A stretch of DNA of 64,000 nucleotides from assembly GCA_027307115.1 (NCBI GenBank), contig DAHUXN010000028.1, positions 1-64,000 of the forward strand, written 5' to 3'. Positions 42,008-51,372 of the stretch are shown piece after piece. Below the pieces are notes generated by a model. That model saw nothing but the letters and a program-made list of their open reading frames with translations, was not told the DNA's origin and ran no database searches. Within the stretch, counting starts at the first letter, position 1. Each line of letters starts with the position of its first letter. This DNA is from Acidobacteriota bacterium. GTDB taxonomy: Bacteria; Acidobacteriota; Terriglobia; Acidiferrales; UBA7541. The position numbers were made by a program, and so were the translations under genes.

Positions 42008-42318
42008 TTGCTCTCCCATTGACAAGAAAACCGCCAATTGTGGACGGAATTACAATCTGCAAACTGGATGTAGAGACGTCGCGCGGCCAGCGACGGTTTC
42101 AATGCCATATGCAACTTCAGCTTGAAATCTCCTTGGCTTGGTGGGTGCCGATTTTCCGGAGTTTCGAATCGTTGTAACCCGCAATGGCGGCCAATCGTCT
42201 GTTAACTGCGTGCCCGAACCGGGCGGGGTGTGCGACACAAGAACAATCGAGGGTTCATTTCTGAATGCGAATGAGGTATACATACGCCTCTTCTGCAATC
42301 GTTTGGGTAAGGAGCGAC
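42008..42318. other. 311-bp divergent region with candidate promoter
   Basis: TTCATT at 42254-42259, a 17-bp spacer and TATACA at 42277-42282 could drive the BNR gene at 42319, leaving a leader of about 30 bases with AAGGAG. The rest shows no gene. I see no clear promoter for the S9 peptidase. Confidence 0.4.
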
Positions 42319-45300
42319 ATGGTGAGCTTGCGGCGAGTTTTTTTCTTTGCGGCATTATTGTTTCTGTGTTTTCCGTTGACCGCTTCTTCATCACAAAGAG
42401 CGAAAAAGAAAGCGAAAGAGGAGCCGGCGCGGCAAGCTGCGAAATCCGCGGAACAAAAGCCGGCTGATCGCATGTCGTCTGCAACGTTTGCCGGGCTTAC
42501 GCTGCGGCCAATTGGGCCCGCGCTGATTTCCGGACGCATTGTGACCATTGCGGTGGATCCAACGAACCGCGCGCACTATTACGTTGGCGCGGCTTCCGGC
42601 GGCGTGTGGGAGACAACGAATGATGGCGGCACATGGAAGCCGGTATTCGATCACGAGGGATCATATTCGATTGGCGCGCTCGCGATTGATCCGCGAAATC
42701 CGTCCGTGGTGTGGGCTGGCACAGGCGAAGCGAACAGCCAACGCAGCGTCGCGTATGGCGATGGAGTTTACCGCTCGGATGATGGCGGCGTGAGCTGGAA
42801 GAATATGGGGCTGAAGCATTCGGAGCACATTGGGCGAATCGTCATCGACCCCAAGGACACCGATACGGTGTACGTTGCGGCGGCGGGGCCGCTTTGGAGC
42901 GCTGGCGGAGATCGCGGACTTTACAAGACCACGGACGCAGGAAAAACGTGGAGCAAGATCCTTTCCGTGGACGAGCACACGGGCGTGGGTGACGTTGCGA
43001 TGGATCCGGAAGATCCCAATGTGCTCTATGCGGCCGCGTGGCAGCGCGAAAGACGGCAGTACACGATGATCGATGGCGGGCCAGGGAGCGCGATTTATAA
43101 ATCCACCGACGCGGGAAAAACGTGGAACAAAGTGACTCGTGGCCTGCCCACGGTGGATATGGGGCGCATTGGGTTCGCGATTTCTCCGGCGGATCACAAC
43201 GTCGTGTACGCAGAGATCGAGGCGGCGGATCGAAAGGGTGGAATTTTTCGCTCGACGGATCGCGGTGCGACGTGGGAGCGCCAGACGCCGTTCAGCGCGC
43301 AGGGCATGTACTACGGGCAACTGACGGCGGATCCGAAGAATGCGGACCGGTTGTACATCATGAACGTGATTTTGATGGTCTCCGACGACGGCGGGGAGAC
43401 GGTGCATCCGCTCGGCGAGAAATGGAAGCACGTTGACAATCACGTGATGTGGATCGACCCGAACGATCCAAACTACATGCTGGTGGGCTGTGACGGCGGG
43501 TTGTACGAAAGCTACGATCGGGCGAAAAACTGGACATGGAAGGCAAATCTGCCGTTGGCGCAGTTTTATGACGTGTCGGTGGACGATGCGAAGCCGTTCT
43601 ACTTCGTCTACGGCGGCACGCAGGATAATTTTTCGGTGGGTGGGCCTTCGCGCACGGTGAGCGCCGCGGGAATCACCAATGAAGATTGGTTCGTGACGTC
43701 GGGGGGCGACGGGTTTCATTCTCAGGCCGATCCGGAAGATCCCAACACTGTATACGCGGAGTCGCAATTCGGCGGACTGGTGCGTTATGACCGCGCCACA
43801 GGCCAGCAAAAGGGAATCAAGCCGCAAGAGGCCGCCGGCGCGCCACCCCTGCGCTGGTGGTGGGATTCGCCGATTATTATCAGCCCGTTTTCGCACACGC
43901 GACTTTATTTCGGCGGGAACATTTTATTTCGCAGCGACGATCGCGGCGACAACTGGAAAGCAATCAGTCCGGATTTGAGCCGGCAAATTGACCCCAACAC
44001 CCTGCCGGTGATGGGCAAGATATGGGGACCGGACGCCGTGGCAAAAAATGCTTCCACATCCACGTACGGCGAGATTGTGTCAATTTCAGAATCGCCCATA
44101 AAAGAGGGCGAAATCTATGTGGGTACCGACGACGGCTTAATTCAATTCACGCCAGACGGCGGAGCGACGTGGAAGAAGCACGAGACATTTCCCGGTGTGC
44201 CGGAGCGCGCATTTGTCACGCGTGTGGCTGCCTCCAGTCATGACGTGAATACTGTTTATGCCGCGTTCGATAATCACAAGAGCGGCGACTTTCATCCGTA
44301 TTTACTGAAGAGCACGAATCAGGGCGACACGTGGACTTCGATCTCTTCGAATCTTCCCGAGAACGGCGCGGTGCTGGCTTTCGCGGAGGATCCAGTGAAC
44401 GCGAATCTTTTGTTCGCTGGAACCGAATTCGGCGCTTATTTCAGCGTGAACGGCGGCGAGAAGTGGATTCAGCTCAAGGGCGATTTCCCTGTGATTTCCG
44501 TTCACGATTTGCAGATTCAAAAAAGAGAAAACGATCTTGTGGTTGCAAGTTTTGGCCGCGGCTTTTACATCTTGGACGACATTACCGCGCTGCGCAATTT
44601 GAAGCCGGAAGAACTCGAACAGAACAGCGTGCTTTTCCCCGTGCGCAGGACGCCGATGTATATCGAATCAATGCGGCTTGGTTTGCGCGACAACGGATTT
44701 CAAGGCTCGGCGTTTTTCAGCGAGCCGAATCCTCCGTTTGGCGGGACATTCACCTACTACCTGAAAAGCAAGCTGCTGACGAAAAAGGAAAAGCGCGAAA
44801 AGGCTGAGAAAGCGGCGGAGAAAGACGGAAAAACGTTGCCGTATCCGACGGCAGCGGAATTTCGCGCGGAGGCCGAAGAGCCGCCGCCATCGGTCTTTTT
44901 TACGATTGCCGATGCATCCGGCAAAGCGGTGCGTCAAATTGCGGCAACAAATGCTCCGGGTATTCATCGCGCGGCGTGGGACTTGCGGTACCCGGCGACG
45001 GCAGTGCCCGAGCAGGCGCCAAATCCGGAAGAGGAAATTTTTTCGCCCGGCGCGTATCGTGGGCCGCTAGTGATGCCGGGAACATATACCGTTACGTTGT
45101 CGCAACAGGTAGATGGAGTGGTGACGCAGATTGCCGGGCCGCAATCATTCGAAGTGTACGCGCTCGGTGCAGGCGAGATGAAGGCCGAGGATCACGCGGC
45201 GCTGGCGGAGTTTCAGCAGAAGGTTGCGCGTCTTTACAGCGCGCTCTATGGCGCCCTGCAGACGGCGAACGACCTCAACACTCGGCTCGGCGTAATCACT

Positions 45301-45666
45301 CGCGCTCTCGAAGAAACGCCCGGCGCTTATCCCAAGTTGATCGCGCAAACCGATGCGTTGCGGCAGAAGAACGACGAAATTCTGCGAACGTTGCGCGGAG
45401 ACAACGTGATGCGGGCGCAAAACGCGGCGGTTCCGGAGGCTATCGAAGAACGCGTCCAGACGATTATGGAAAACGAACGCATGTCGTCTTCGCTGCCGAG
45501 CGGCACCGACCGGCAAGGCTACGAGATTGCGTCACAGAAATTCGCGCAAACGCTCGCGCAATTGCGCAATTTGGTGCAGGTCGATCTCGCCAATTTGCAA
45601 AAGGCAATGCAGGATGCCGGCGCGCCGTGGACGCCGGGAACAATGCCCAATTGGCCTGAGAAATAG
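42319..45666 (+). CDS. Exported BNR/sortilin-type beta-propeller protein 1
   Basis: An 1115-residue secreted protein. A signal peptide (VFFFAALLFLCFPLTASSSQ) is followed by about 700 residues of Asp-box/VPS10-type repeats (for example TTDAGKTW, STDRGATW, DGGATWKK). A C-terminal part has an immunoglobulin-like region and a helical segment with many Gln/Glu residues. Such proteins are annotated as sialidase or glycosyl-hydrolase-like, but the Asp-box fold alone does not prove enzymatic activity; protein or glycan binding is equally possible. AAGGAG lies four bases before ATG. A paralogue of the same build follows 66 bp downstream. Confidence 0.85.
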   Translation: MVSLRRVFFFAALLFLCFPLTASSSQRAKKKAKEEPARQAAKSAEQKPADRMSSATFAGLTLRPIGPALISGRIVTIAVDPTNRAHYYVGAASGGVWETTNDGGTWKPVFDHEGSYSIGALAIDPRNPSVVWAGTGEANSQRSVAYGDGVYRSDDGGVSWKNMGLKHSEHIGRIVIDPKDTDTVYVAAAGPLWSAGGDRGLYKTTDAGKTWSKILSVDEHTGVGDVAMDPEDPNVLYAAAWQRERRQYTMIDGGPGSAIYKSTDAGKTWNKVTRGLPTVDMGRIGFAISPADHNVVYAEIEAADRKGGIFRSTDRGATWERQTPFSAQGMYYGQLTADPKNADRLYIMNVILMVSDDGGETVHPLGEKWKHVDNHVMWIDPNDPNYMLVGCDGGLYESYDRAKNWTWKANLPLAQFYDVSVDDAKPFYFVYGGTQDNFSVGGPSRTVSAAGITNEDWFVTSGGDGFHSQADPEDPNTVYAESQFGGLVRYDRATGQQKGIKPQEAAGAPPLRWWWDSPIIISPFSHTRLYFGGNILFRSDDRGDNWKAISPDLSRQIDPNTLPVMGKIWGPDAVAKNASTSTYGEIVSISESPIKEGEIYVGTDDGLIQFTPDGGATWKKHETFPGVPERAFVTRVAASSHDVNTVYAAFDNHKSGDFHPYLLKSTNQGDTWTSISSNLPENGAVLAFAEDPVNANLLFAGTEFGAYFSVNGGEKWIQLKGDFPVISVHDLQIQKRENDLVVASFGRGFYILDDITALRNLKPEELEQNSVLFPVRRTPMYIESMRLGLRDNGFQGSAFFSEPNPPFGGTFTYYLKSKLLTKKEKREKAEKAAEKDGKTLPYPTAAEFRAEAEEPPPSVFFTIADASGKAVRQIAATNAPGIHRAAWDLRYPATAVPEQAPNPEEEIFSPGAYRGPLVMPGTYTVTLSQQVDGVVTQIAGPQSFEVYALGAGEMKAEDHAALAEFQQKVARLYSALYGALQTANDLNTRLGVITRALEETPGAYPKLIAQTDALRQKNDEILRTLRGDNVMRAQNAAVPEAIEERVQTIMENERMSSSLPSGTDRQGYEIASQKFAQTLAQLRNLVQVDLANLQKAMQDAGAPWTPGTMPNWPEK

Positions 45667-45732
45667 CCCGGATTTAGCTGTTTTCCAGTATTTTTCGTGG
45701 GATTTTAATTTTTTTCGCATAGGAGGAATCAA

Positions 45733-48700
45733 ATGCGTGCCATCACGCGCGTTCGTCTGTTTGTTTCGTTGGCGGTTCTTGTAATTTGTGCGCTGGCGGC
45801 CAGTTTACCGGCCGGAGCGCAAACGCTCAGCAAAGATTCGCTTGCCGGGATGAAGTGGCGGCTGATTGGGCCGTTCCGTGGCGGCCGCGTGGAAGCGGTC
45901 ACGGGCGTGGCTGGCAATCCCAGCGTTTTTTACTTCGGAGCTGTCGCGGGCGGAGTGTGGAAGACGACGGACGCCGGCGCGTCGTGGAAGCCGGAATTCG
46001 AGCACGAGTCTGTGTCGTCAATCGGCGCCATTGCGGTGGATCCGCAGGATTCGAACGTGATTTACGTGGGCACGGGCGAGCCAGCTCTTCGCGGCGACAT
46101 TTCCGATGGCGACGGAATGTACAAGTCCGTTGATGGCGGCGCTACGTGGACGCACATTGGCCTGAACGATACGCGCCACATCGCGAAGATACTCATTGAT
46201 CCGCACGATCCGAATATTATTTTTGTTGCGGCCATTGGCCATGCGTATGGGCCGAACGCGGAGCGCGGCGTGTTCCGCTCGACGGACGCCGGGAAGACGT
46301 GGCAAAAGGTTCTCTACAAGGATGACAAAACAGGCGCGATCGACCTGACATTCGCGGCGACGAATTCGCACGTGCTCTATGCCGCGCTATATCAGGAAGT
46401 GAGGACCCCGTGGGGCTTTTCGAGCGGCGGGCCGGGCAGCGGGATTTATAAGTCCACCGACGGCGGCACAACGTGGAAACAACTCGAAGAGCACGGCTTG
46501 CCGGAGGGGGTGCTGGGGCGCATCGGAATCGCCGTGGGCGCGGATCCGCAGCGTGTTTACGCGCTGATTGAAGCGAAAAAGGGCGGACTGTACCGTTCCA
46601 ACGACGGCGGCGAGAGCTGGCAATTCATCAACGGGAACCACAATTTCACACAGCGCGCATGGTATTTCATGAACGTTTATGCCGATCCGAAAAATACGGA
46701 CACGCTCTACATTTTGAATACGGGAATGTACCGCTCGACGGATGGCGGCCAGACGTTCAAGAACATCAATGCGCCGCACGGCGACCGTCACGATTTGTGG
46801 ATCGATCCGACGGACCCGGCGCGCATGATCGAAGCCGACGATGGCGGCGCAACGATTTCCGAAGATGGCGGGCAAACATGGTCGACCGAGAACAACCAGC
46901 CGACGGCGGAGTTTTATCACGTCGCGACAGACAACCGATTCAATTATTACGTGTACGGCGCGCAGCAGGACAATTCGACGGTGGCGATTGCGAGCCGCAG
47001 CGACTCGGGCGCCATCACGGACAAGGATTGGTACGACGTGGGCGGCGGCGAAAGCGGATTCGTTGTTCCCGATCCGAAGGATCCAAACATCGTCTATGCG
47101 GGATCTTACGATGGCTTAATTACGCGCTACGATAAGGCAAACGGTCAGGAGCAGGACATCACCGCGTGGCCGCTGAATCCGATGGGTTGGGGAGCTGCGA
47201 CGCTGAAGTATCGCTTCCAGTGGACCGCTCCCATTGCGATGTCGCCGTTTGACTCGAATACGATTTATCACGGCGCGCAGGTGCTGTTTAAGAGCACCGA
47301 CCAGGGCCAGAACTGGACGGTGATCAGCCCGGACCTGACTCGCAACGACAAGAGCAAGCAAGGTTCGGCGGGAGGTCCGCTGACGCAGGACAATACCAGC
47401 GTCGAATATTACGACACGATTTTCGCTGTCGCGGAATCGCCCGTTGAACGAGGATTGATCTGGGTGGGCAGCGACGACGGGTTGGTGCACATAACGCGCG
47501 ACGGCGGAAAGGCTTGGTCAAATGTGACGCCGAAGGATCTCCCCGATTGGAGCCGTATCGACCTGATCGATCCATCCGCGCACGCGGCAGGTACGGCTTA
47601 TCTTGCGGCAGATCGCAGCCGCTGGGACGATTTCCACCCGTATCTTTACAAAACGAGCGATTACGGCAAGACATGGACGAAAATCACGAGCGGGCTGCCC
47701 GACAATGTTTTCGCTCATGCGATTCGCGAGGATCCAAAACGCAAGGGACTGCTCTTCGCGGGAACAGAAAGAGGAATCTATGTTTCGTTCAACGACGGCG
47801 CGCAGTGGCAATCGCTTCAATTGGATTTGCCCACCGTGCCTGTGCACGATATGACGATTCACGGAAACGATTTGATCATCGCCACGCACGGCAGAGCTTT
47901 CTGGAGCCTGGACAACATCACACCGCTGCGCGAGATGAATTCTGGAGATGCGAACGCAGATACTTATTTGTTCAAGCCTGCAACCGCGTATCGCTTCCGC
48001 GGCGGACGCTTCCGCATTCCCGGAGGTTTTGCGGCCGGGGAGAATCCTCCTTCGGGTGCGGTAATCGATTATTCGTTGAAGACCGAACCGAAGCAACCGA
48101 TCACGCTCGAGATTCTCGACTCGAAAGGAAAAGTGATTCGTAAATATAAGAGCAAGGGCGAGAAACCGGCTCAGCCCTCGCCGCAGGAATCATTCTTCCG
48201 CGGCGGGATGGCGAATCTCCCTGCAAAAGCCGGACTGAATCGGTTCGAATGGGATTTGCGCTATGAGCCGCCCAGCGTAGTGCCGGGCGCCGTTGCGTGG
48301 GGTGGCAGGCCGATTGGTCCGCTTGCCGTTCCCGGCGAGTATCAAGTGAAACTCACGGTCGCGGGGAAAAGTTATACAGCTCCGCTTAAACTCGAAGAAG
48401 ATCCGCGCATTAAAGTTTCACAAGAAGATCTGCAGAAGCAGCTTGATTTCAGCCTACAAATTCGCGGGCGAATCACAGAGGCTCATGACGCCGTGAATCA
48501 GATCCGCGAAATTCATGGACAGCTCACCGCGCTCGAAAAGCGGCTCGCGGATGACAAGAAAACAAAGGCCACAGCGGACGCGGCGAAGGATCTCGATAAG
48601 AAATTCACGGATGTCGAGGAAGCGCTGATCCAGGTGAAATCGAAATCCGGCGAGGACCCGCTGAATTTCCCAATCATGATCGCGGATCAAATGATGGCTC

Positions 48701-48918
48701 TCGACAGCACGGTTCAGAGTGCCGATACAGCGCCGACGCAATCGTCGCATGAGGTGTTTGATCTATTGAGTAAACAGCTCGACGAGCAAATGGCGAAATA
48801 CCGGCAATTGAAGGACAAGGATCTCGCCGACTTCAACAAGCGGATTCGCAGCGAGGATATTCCGGCGATCGCGGCTCCAGCTCCGCGCGGAGATGCCTCC
48901 GGCGGCGACACCCGCTGA
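45733..48918 (+). CDS. Exported BNR/sortilin-type beta-propeller protein 2
   Basis: A 1061-residue paralogue of the preceding protein, with AGGAGG six bases before ATG. It has a signal peptide (LFVSLAVLVICALAASLPAG), the same MKWRLIGPFRGGRVEAVTGV opening and a long row of Asp-box repeats (TTDAGASW, STDGGTTW, SNDGGESW). The C-terminal end is helical with Lys/Asp-rich sequence. The two genes are probably one transcript, closed by the terminator at 48939. They may form a heteromeric extracellular complex or act on related polymers. Enzymatic activity is unproved. Length is standard for this acidobacterial/Bacteroidetes exported family. Confidence 0.86.
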   Translation: MRAITRVRLFVSLAVLVICALAASLPAGAQTLSKDSLAGMKWRLIGPFRGGRVEAVTGVAGNPSVFYFGAVAGGVWKTTDAGASWKPEFEHESVSSIGAIAVDPQDSNVIYVGTGEPALRGDISDGDGMYKSVDGGATWTHIGLNDTRHIAKILIDPHDPNIIFVAAIGHAYGPNAERGVFRSTDAGKTWQKVLYKDDKTGAIDLTFAATNSHVLYAALYQEVRTPWGFSSGGPGSGIYKSTDGGTTWKQLEEHGLPEGVLGRIGIAVGADPQRVYALIEAKKGGLYRSNDGGESWQFINGNHNFTQRAWYFMNVYADPKNTDTLYILNTGMYRSTDGGQTFKNINAPHGDRHDLWIDPTDPARMIEADDGGATISEDGGQTWSTENNQPTAEFYHVATDNRFNYYVYGAQQDNSTVAIASRSDSGAITDKDWYDVGGGESGFVVPDPKDPNIVYAGSYDGLITRYDKANGQEQDITAWPLNPMGWGAATLKYRFQWTAPIAMSPFDSNTIYHGAQVLFKSTDQGQNWTVISPDLTRNDKSKQGSAGGPLTQDNTSVEYYDTIFAVAESPVERGLIWVGSDDGLVHITRDGGKAWSNVTPKDLPDWSRIDLIDPSAHAAGTAYLAADRSRWDDFHPYLYKTSDYGKTWTKITSGLPDNVFAHAIREDPKRKGLLFAGTERGIYVSFNDGAQWQSLQLDLPTVPVHDMTIHGNDLIIATHGRAFWSLDNITPLREMNSGDANADTYLFKPATAYRFRGGRFRIPGGFAAGENPPSGAVIDYSLKTEPKQPITLEILDSKGKVIRKYKSKGEKPAQPSPQESFFRGGMANLPAKAGLNRFEWDLRYEPPSVVPGAVAWGGRPIGPLAVPGEYQVKLTVAGKSYTAPLKLEEDPRIKVSQEDLQKQLDFSLQIRGRITEAHDAVNQIREIHGQLTALEKRLADDKKTKATADAAKDLDKKFTDVEEALIQVKSKSGEDPLNFPIMIADQMMALDSTVQSADTAPTQSSHEVFDLLSKQLDEQMAKYRQLKDKDLADFNKRIRSEDIPAIAAPAPRGDASGGDTR

Positions 48919-48938
48919 CGCAGCGATTTCGTAGCACG

Positions 48939-48978
48939 AAGGCCGCGCAAGTTGCCCCTTTATTGCGCGGCCTTTTTT
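48939..48978 (+). terminator. Intrinsic terminator after the BNR pair
   Basis: A perfect 12-bp stem, AAGGCCGCGCAA (48939-48950) with TTGCGCGGCCTT (48963-48974), and a 12-base loop is followed by further T to 48978. It lies 20 bp after the stop codon and is the strongest terminator in the window. Confidence 0.93.
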
Positions 48979-48984
48979 CGTGTA

Positions 48985-49013
48985 TTGAGACGAGCAACCG
49001 CATGTCGTATGAT
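48985..49013 (+). promoter_or_regulatory. Promoter of the CDP-alcohol transferase gene
   Basis: TTGAGA (48985-48990), a 17-bp spacer and TATGAT (49008-49013) form the best -35/-10 pair in the window. The start would be near 49020, four bases before ATG 49024, giving almost no leader. It begins 7 bp after the terminator. Confidence 0.7.
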
Positions 49014-49023
49014 CTCTGCCGAA

Positions 49024-49665
49024 ATGGAAAAAGCTAAAGAGCCAATCTGGAAGCCCGTCACGCACTGGATTGGAGCCGGTGGGGGCTGGCTGCTTCAACA
49101 TGTTGTCAGCGGCCTGGCGGCGACGGGCATCACGCCAAACGTGCTGACTGTAGTCGGCATGGCGGTGAATGTGTGGGCCGCTGTGTTTTTTGCCTATGGC
49201 GAATTTCGCGCCGCCGCCGCGGTTCTTTTTCTCGCTGGCTTTCTCGACATGGCGGACGGCCAGGTTGCGCGCCGAGCGGGCCGCGTCACGGCATTTGGCG
49301 CGTTTCTCGATTCCACGCTGGACCGCTATTCCGATCTGGGTCTTTACATGGGCCTCGTCGTTCATTACACGCTTGTCGGACGGCCTTTTTACATGGGGCT
49401 CGCCGCGGTGGCGATGGCGAGTTCGTTTATGGTGAGCTACGCGCGGGCGCGCGCCGAGTCATTGATCCCTTTGTGTAAAGTGGGTTTTCTGGAACGGCCG
49501 GAGCGGCTGGTTTTGCTGATTCTTGGCGGAGCGTTTCAGAGAATGGCGCCAGTTCTGTGGGTGATTGCAACGTTCTCCACGCTCACCGTGGTTCATCGCG
49601 TGGTCTACACGTGGCAGGAAATTCGCGCGGGACGATTGATTCCCGGGAATCGCGAACCGTTTTAA
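49024..49665 (+). CDS. CDP-alcohol phosphatidyltransferase
   Basis: A 213-residue inner-membrane enzyme with five or six helices. The family signature is complete: DMADGQVARRAG followed by FGAFLDSTLDR (DxxDGxxAR...GxxxDxxxD). These enzymes displace CMP from CDP-diacylglycerol (or another CDP-alcohol) with an alcohol such as glycerol-3-phosphate or inositol phosphate. The frame opens at 48952, inside the terminator, so ATG 49024 (or 49009) is the real start; the promoter lies just upstream. It converges with one base on the lipid operon's last gene (PlsC). Its head-group substrate is unknown; partnership with that operon is inferred. Confidence 0.88.
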   Translation: MEKAKEPIWKPVTHWIGAGGGWLLQHVVSGLAATGITPNVLTVVGMAVNVWAAVFFAYGEFRAAAAVLFLAGFLDMADGQVARRAGRVTAFGAFLDSTLDRYSDLGLYMGLVVHYTLVGRPFYMGLAAVAMASSFMVSYARARAESLIPLCKVGFLERPERLVLLILGGAFQRMAPVLWVIATFSTLTVVHRVVYTWQEIRAGRLIPGNREPF

Positions 49666-49666
49666 T

Positions 49667-50446
49667 TTATTGCTTGGCCAGAAGGTTTGCCATTTCACGT
49701 TGCGGCTGCCGTGCCATGTGTTCCTCGACGGGCGCTTCCACGATGGCGTGAACGCGATCGCGTAGTTCTTCTGTTTGCTCCTTGGACATGCCCTTCGTCT
49801 CAATCGTGTCGTGCAAATAAACCGTGATTTTGCCGGGATTGAGCATCCAATCGCCGGTGCGATGGAATTCGTACGAGCCGACAATGCTCATGGGCACGAT
49901 GGGCACACCGAATTTGATGGCGAGACGGAAAACGCCTTTTTGAAACGGCTGCACGTGGCCGTCGCGCGTGCGTGAGCCCTCCGCAAACGCGATCAGACTG
50001 GTTTCGGAATCGAAGGACTCCCTGGCCTTTTGCATCATGTTTTCGAGGCCCGCGCGGCTGCGATCGTTTTCGTCCGGCACAGGAATGTTTTTTCCGAACC
50101 GTCCCATCATCCAGCCATAGACGGGAATTTTGAAATGCGACGCCAGTTCGAATCCACGGACGAATTGCGGGATCGCCGAATAAATCACGAACGGATCGAA
50201 GATGTTCACGTGATTGCAGACGAAAAGACTAGTGCGCTCGGGATTGAATCCCGGCGAACGTTGCACTTCGAATTTCACCCCGGCGAGCCGCAGTATATTG
50301 CGGAAGAACATTCTCTGCGGGCGGTCGTTTTTCCGTGGGTCGACGACCATTCCGAGCGCAACGAGCAGGGTACAAAGCACGAAGAAATGCAGGCCACTGA
50401 CGGCCCAGAGTAAAGCGGAGCGCACTTTCAGGTAGAACGATTTCAT
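49667..50446 (-). CDS. 1-acyl-sn-glycerol-3-phosphate acyltransferase family (PlsC)
   Basis: A 259-residue PlsC-type acyltransferase with an N-terminal membrane helix (LLWAVSGLHFFVLCTLLVAL). Motif I is NHVNIFD (HxxxxD), and motif III FAEGSRTRDG is intact. It esterifies a lyso-phosphatidic-acid-like acceptor at the inner membrane. ATG 50446 overlaps the lipid kinase stop (ATGA), so it is translationally coupled and is the last gene of the minus-strand lipid operon. An acceptor other than ordinary lysophosphatidate is possible given its neighbours. Length and motifs are normal. Confidence 0.9.
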   Translation of the reverse strand: MKSFYLKVRSALLWAVSGLHFFVLCTLLVALGMVVDPRKNDRPQRMFFRNILRLAGVKFEVQRSPGFNPERTSLFVCNHVNIFDPFVIYSAIPQFVRGFELASHFKIPVYGWMMGRFGKNIPVPDENDRSRAGLENMMQKARESFDSETSLIAFAEGSRTRDGHVQPFQKGVFRLAIKFGVPIVPMSIVGSYEFHRTGDWMLNPGKITVYLHDTIETKGMSKEQTEELRDRVHAIVEAPVEEHMARQPQREMANLLAKQ

Positions 50447-51363
50447 ACGAGAACATCCAGCGCTCCGGGAAGCACATCGAGGCGCTCGCATTGCAGATGG
50501 AGACTTTCGCCATCCACCATCACGGTCACCGGCGCATCAAGCGAGAATTCAACTTCGCGTACAGCGGCGCGGGACGCGAGAGGATGCTCGATGTGCGTAC
50601 CGTCAAAAAGAGTATGAAGGTTGCGAAGCAATCCAAGGCGTCCAATCGGGCCCCAGCGCACATATTCGATCAAGCCGTCATTGGAATCGGCGCCGGGCGC
50701 AATCATCATTTTCCCGCCAGTGAATTTGCTGTTGCTGAAAGCCAGAAAAAGGCAGCGGCGCCGGTCAAACTCCGGCGAACCGTCGGTACGCACGGGAAAC
50801 GCACGGCGATCCAGGCGCGCAAGGCACGTCAACACGCCCAGAATGTAGCCAGGCTCGCCCCAGCGTTTGAAGCGGCGATTGGTGATTTCCGCGACGTCGG
50901 CTGCGAAACCCAGCGTGAGCAGATTGATGTAATGCAGTTCGCCGCCGGCGTGTTTCAAGCGAATGACGTCGCACGGTTGGCGTTTGCCGTTCAAAATTAC
51001 GCGTATGGTGGCATCCACATCCACCGCTCCGCTATGGTCGCGAAAATCGCGCAAAAAAGAATTGCCGGTACCGAGAGGCAGAAACGCCAACGTGCGGCGG
51101 TCGCCTGCATTGCCAGTCCGCAAAGGGAAAATGCCATTGATGATTTCGTAGGAAGTGCCATCACCACCGACGGCCAGGAAATTTCGATGGCCACGCTTTT
51201 GCGCCTGCCGCACGAGTTCCGTAGCGTGGCCTGTGGCGTTCGTTTCGGCGACTTCGATTTGAATTCCGCGCGCGCGCAGTTGCTCGAGCGCCGCTGGAGC
51301 CGACTTTCCGCAGCGTCCGCCACCCGCAGCCGGATTCACAATCGCGAAAAAACGCGTCTGCAC
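50443..51363 (-). CDS. Diacylglycerol/lipid kinase family protein
   Basis: A 306-residue DagK/YegS-type lipid kinase. The nucleotide region NPAAGGGRCGKSA is at the N-terminus, GGDGTSYEIINGI is the catalytic GGDGT loop, and PLGTGNSFLRD matches the family PxGTxND segment. It phosphorylates a lipid hydroxyl (diacylglycerol or a long-chain alcohol/glycerol ether). It starts 9 bp after the acyl-AMP ligase stop and overlaps PlsC by 4 bp. The kinase and PlsC together could make a phosphatidate-like product from an unusual glycerolipid. Confidence 0.9.
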   Translation of the reverse strand: MQTRFFAIVNPAAGGGRCGKSAPAALEQLRARGIQIEVAETNATGHATELVRQAQKRGHRNFLAVGGDGTSYEIINGIFPLRTGNAGDRRTLAFLPLGTGNSFLRDFRDHSGAVDVDATIRVILNGKRQPCDVIRLKHAGGELHYINLLTLGFAADVAEITNRRFKRWGEPGYILGVLTCLARLDRRAFPVRTDGSPEFDRRRCLFLAFSNSKFTGGKMMIAPGADSNDGLIEYVRWGPIGRLGLLRNLHTLFDGTHIEHPLASRAAVREVEFSLDAPVTVMVDGESLHLQCERLDVLPGALDVLV

Positions 51364-51372
51364 TCGGGGTCC

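Noticed and set aside
48952-49023. Longer start for the CDP-alcohol transferase
   Set aside because: It would begin inside the loop of a perfect terminator and upstream of the best promoter.
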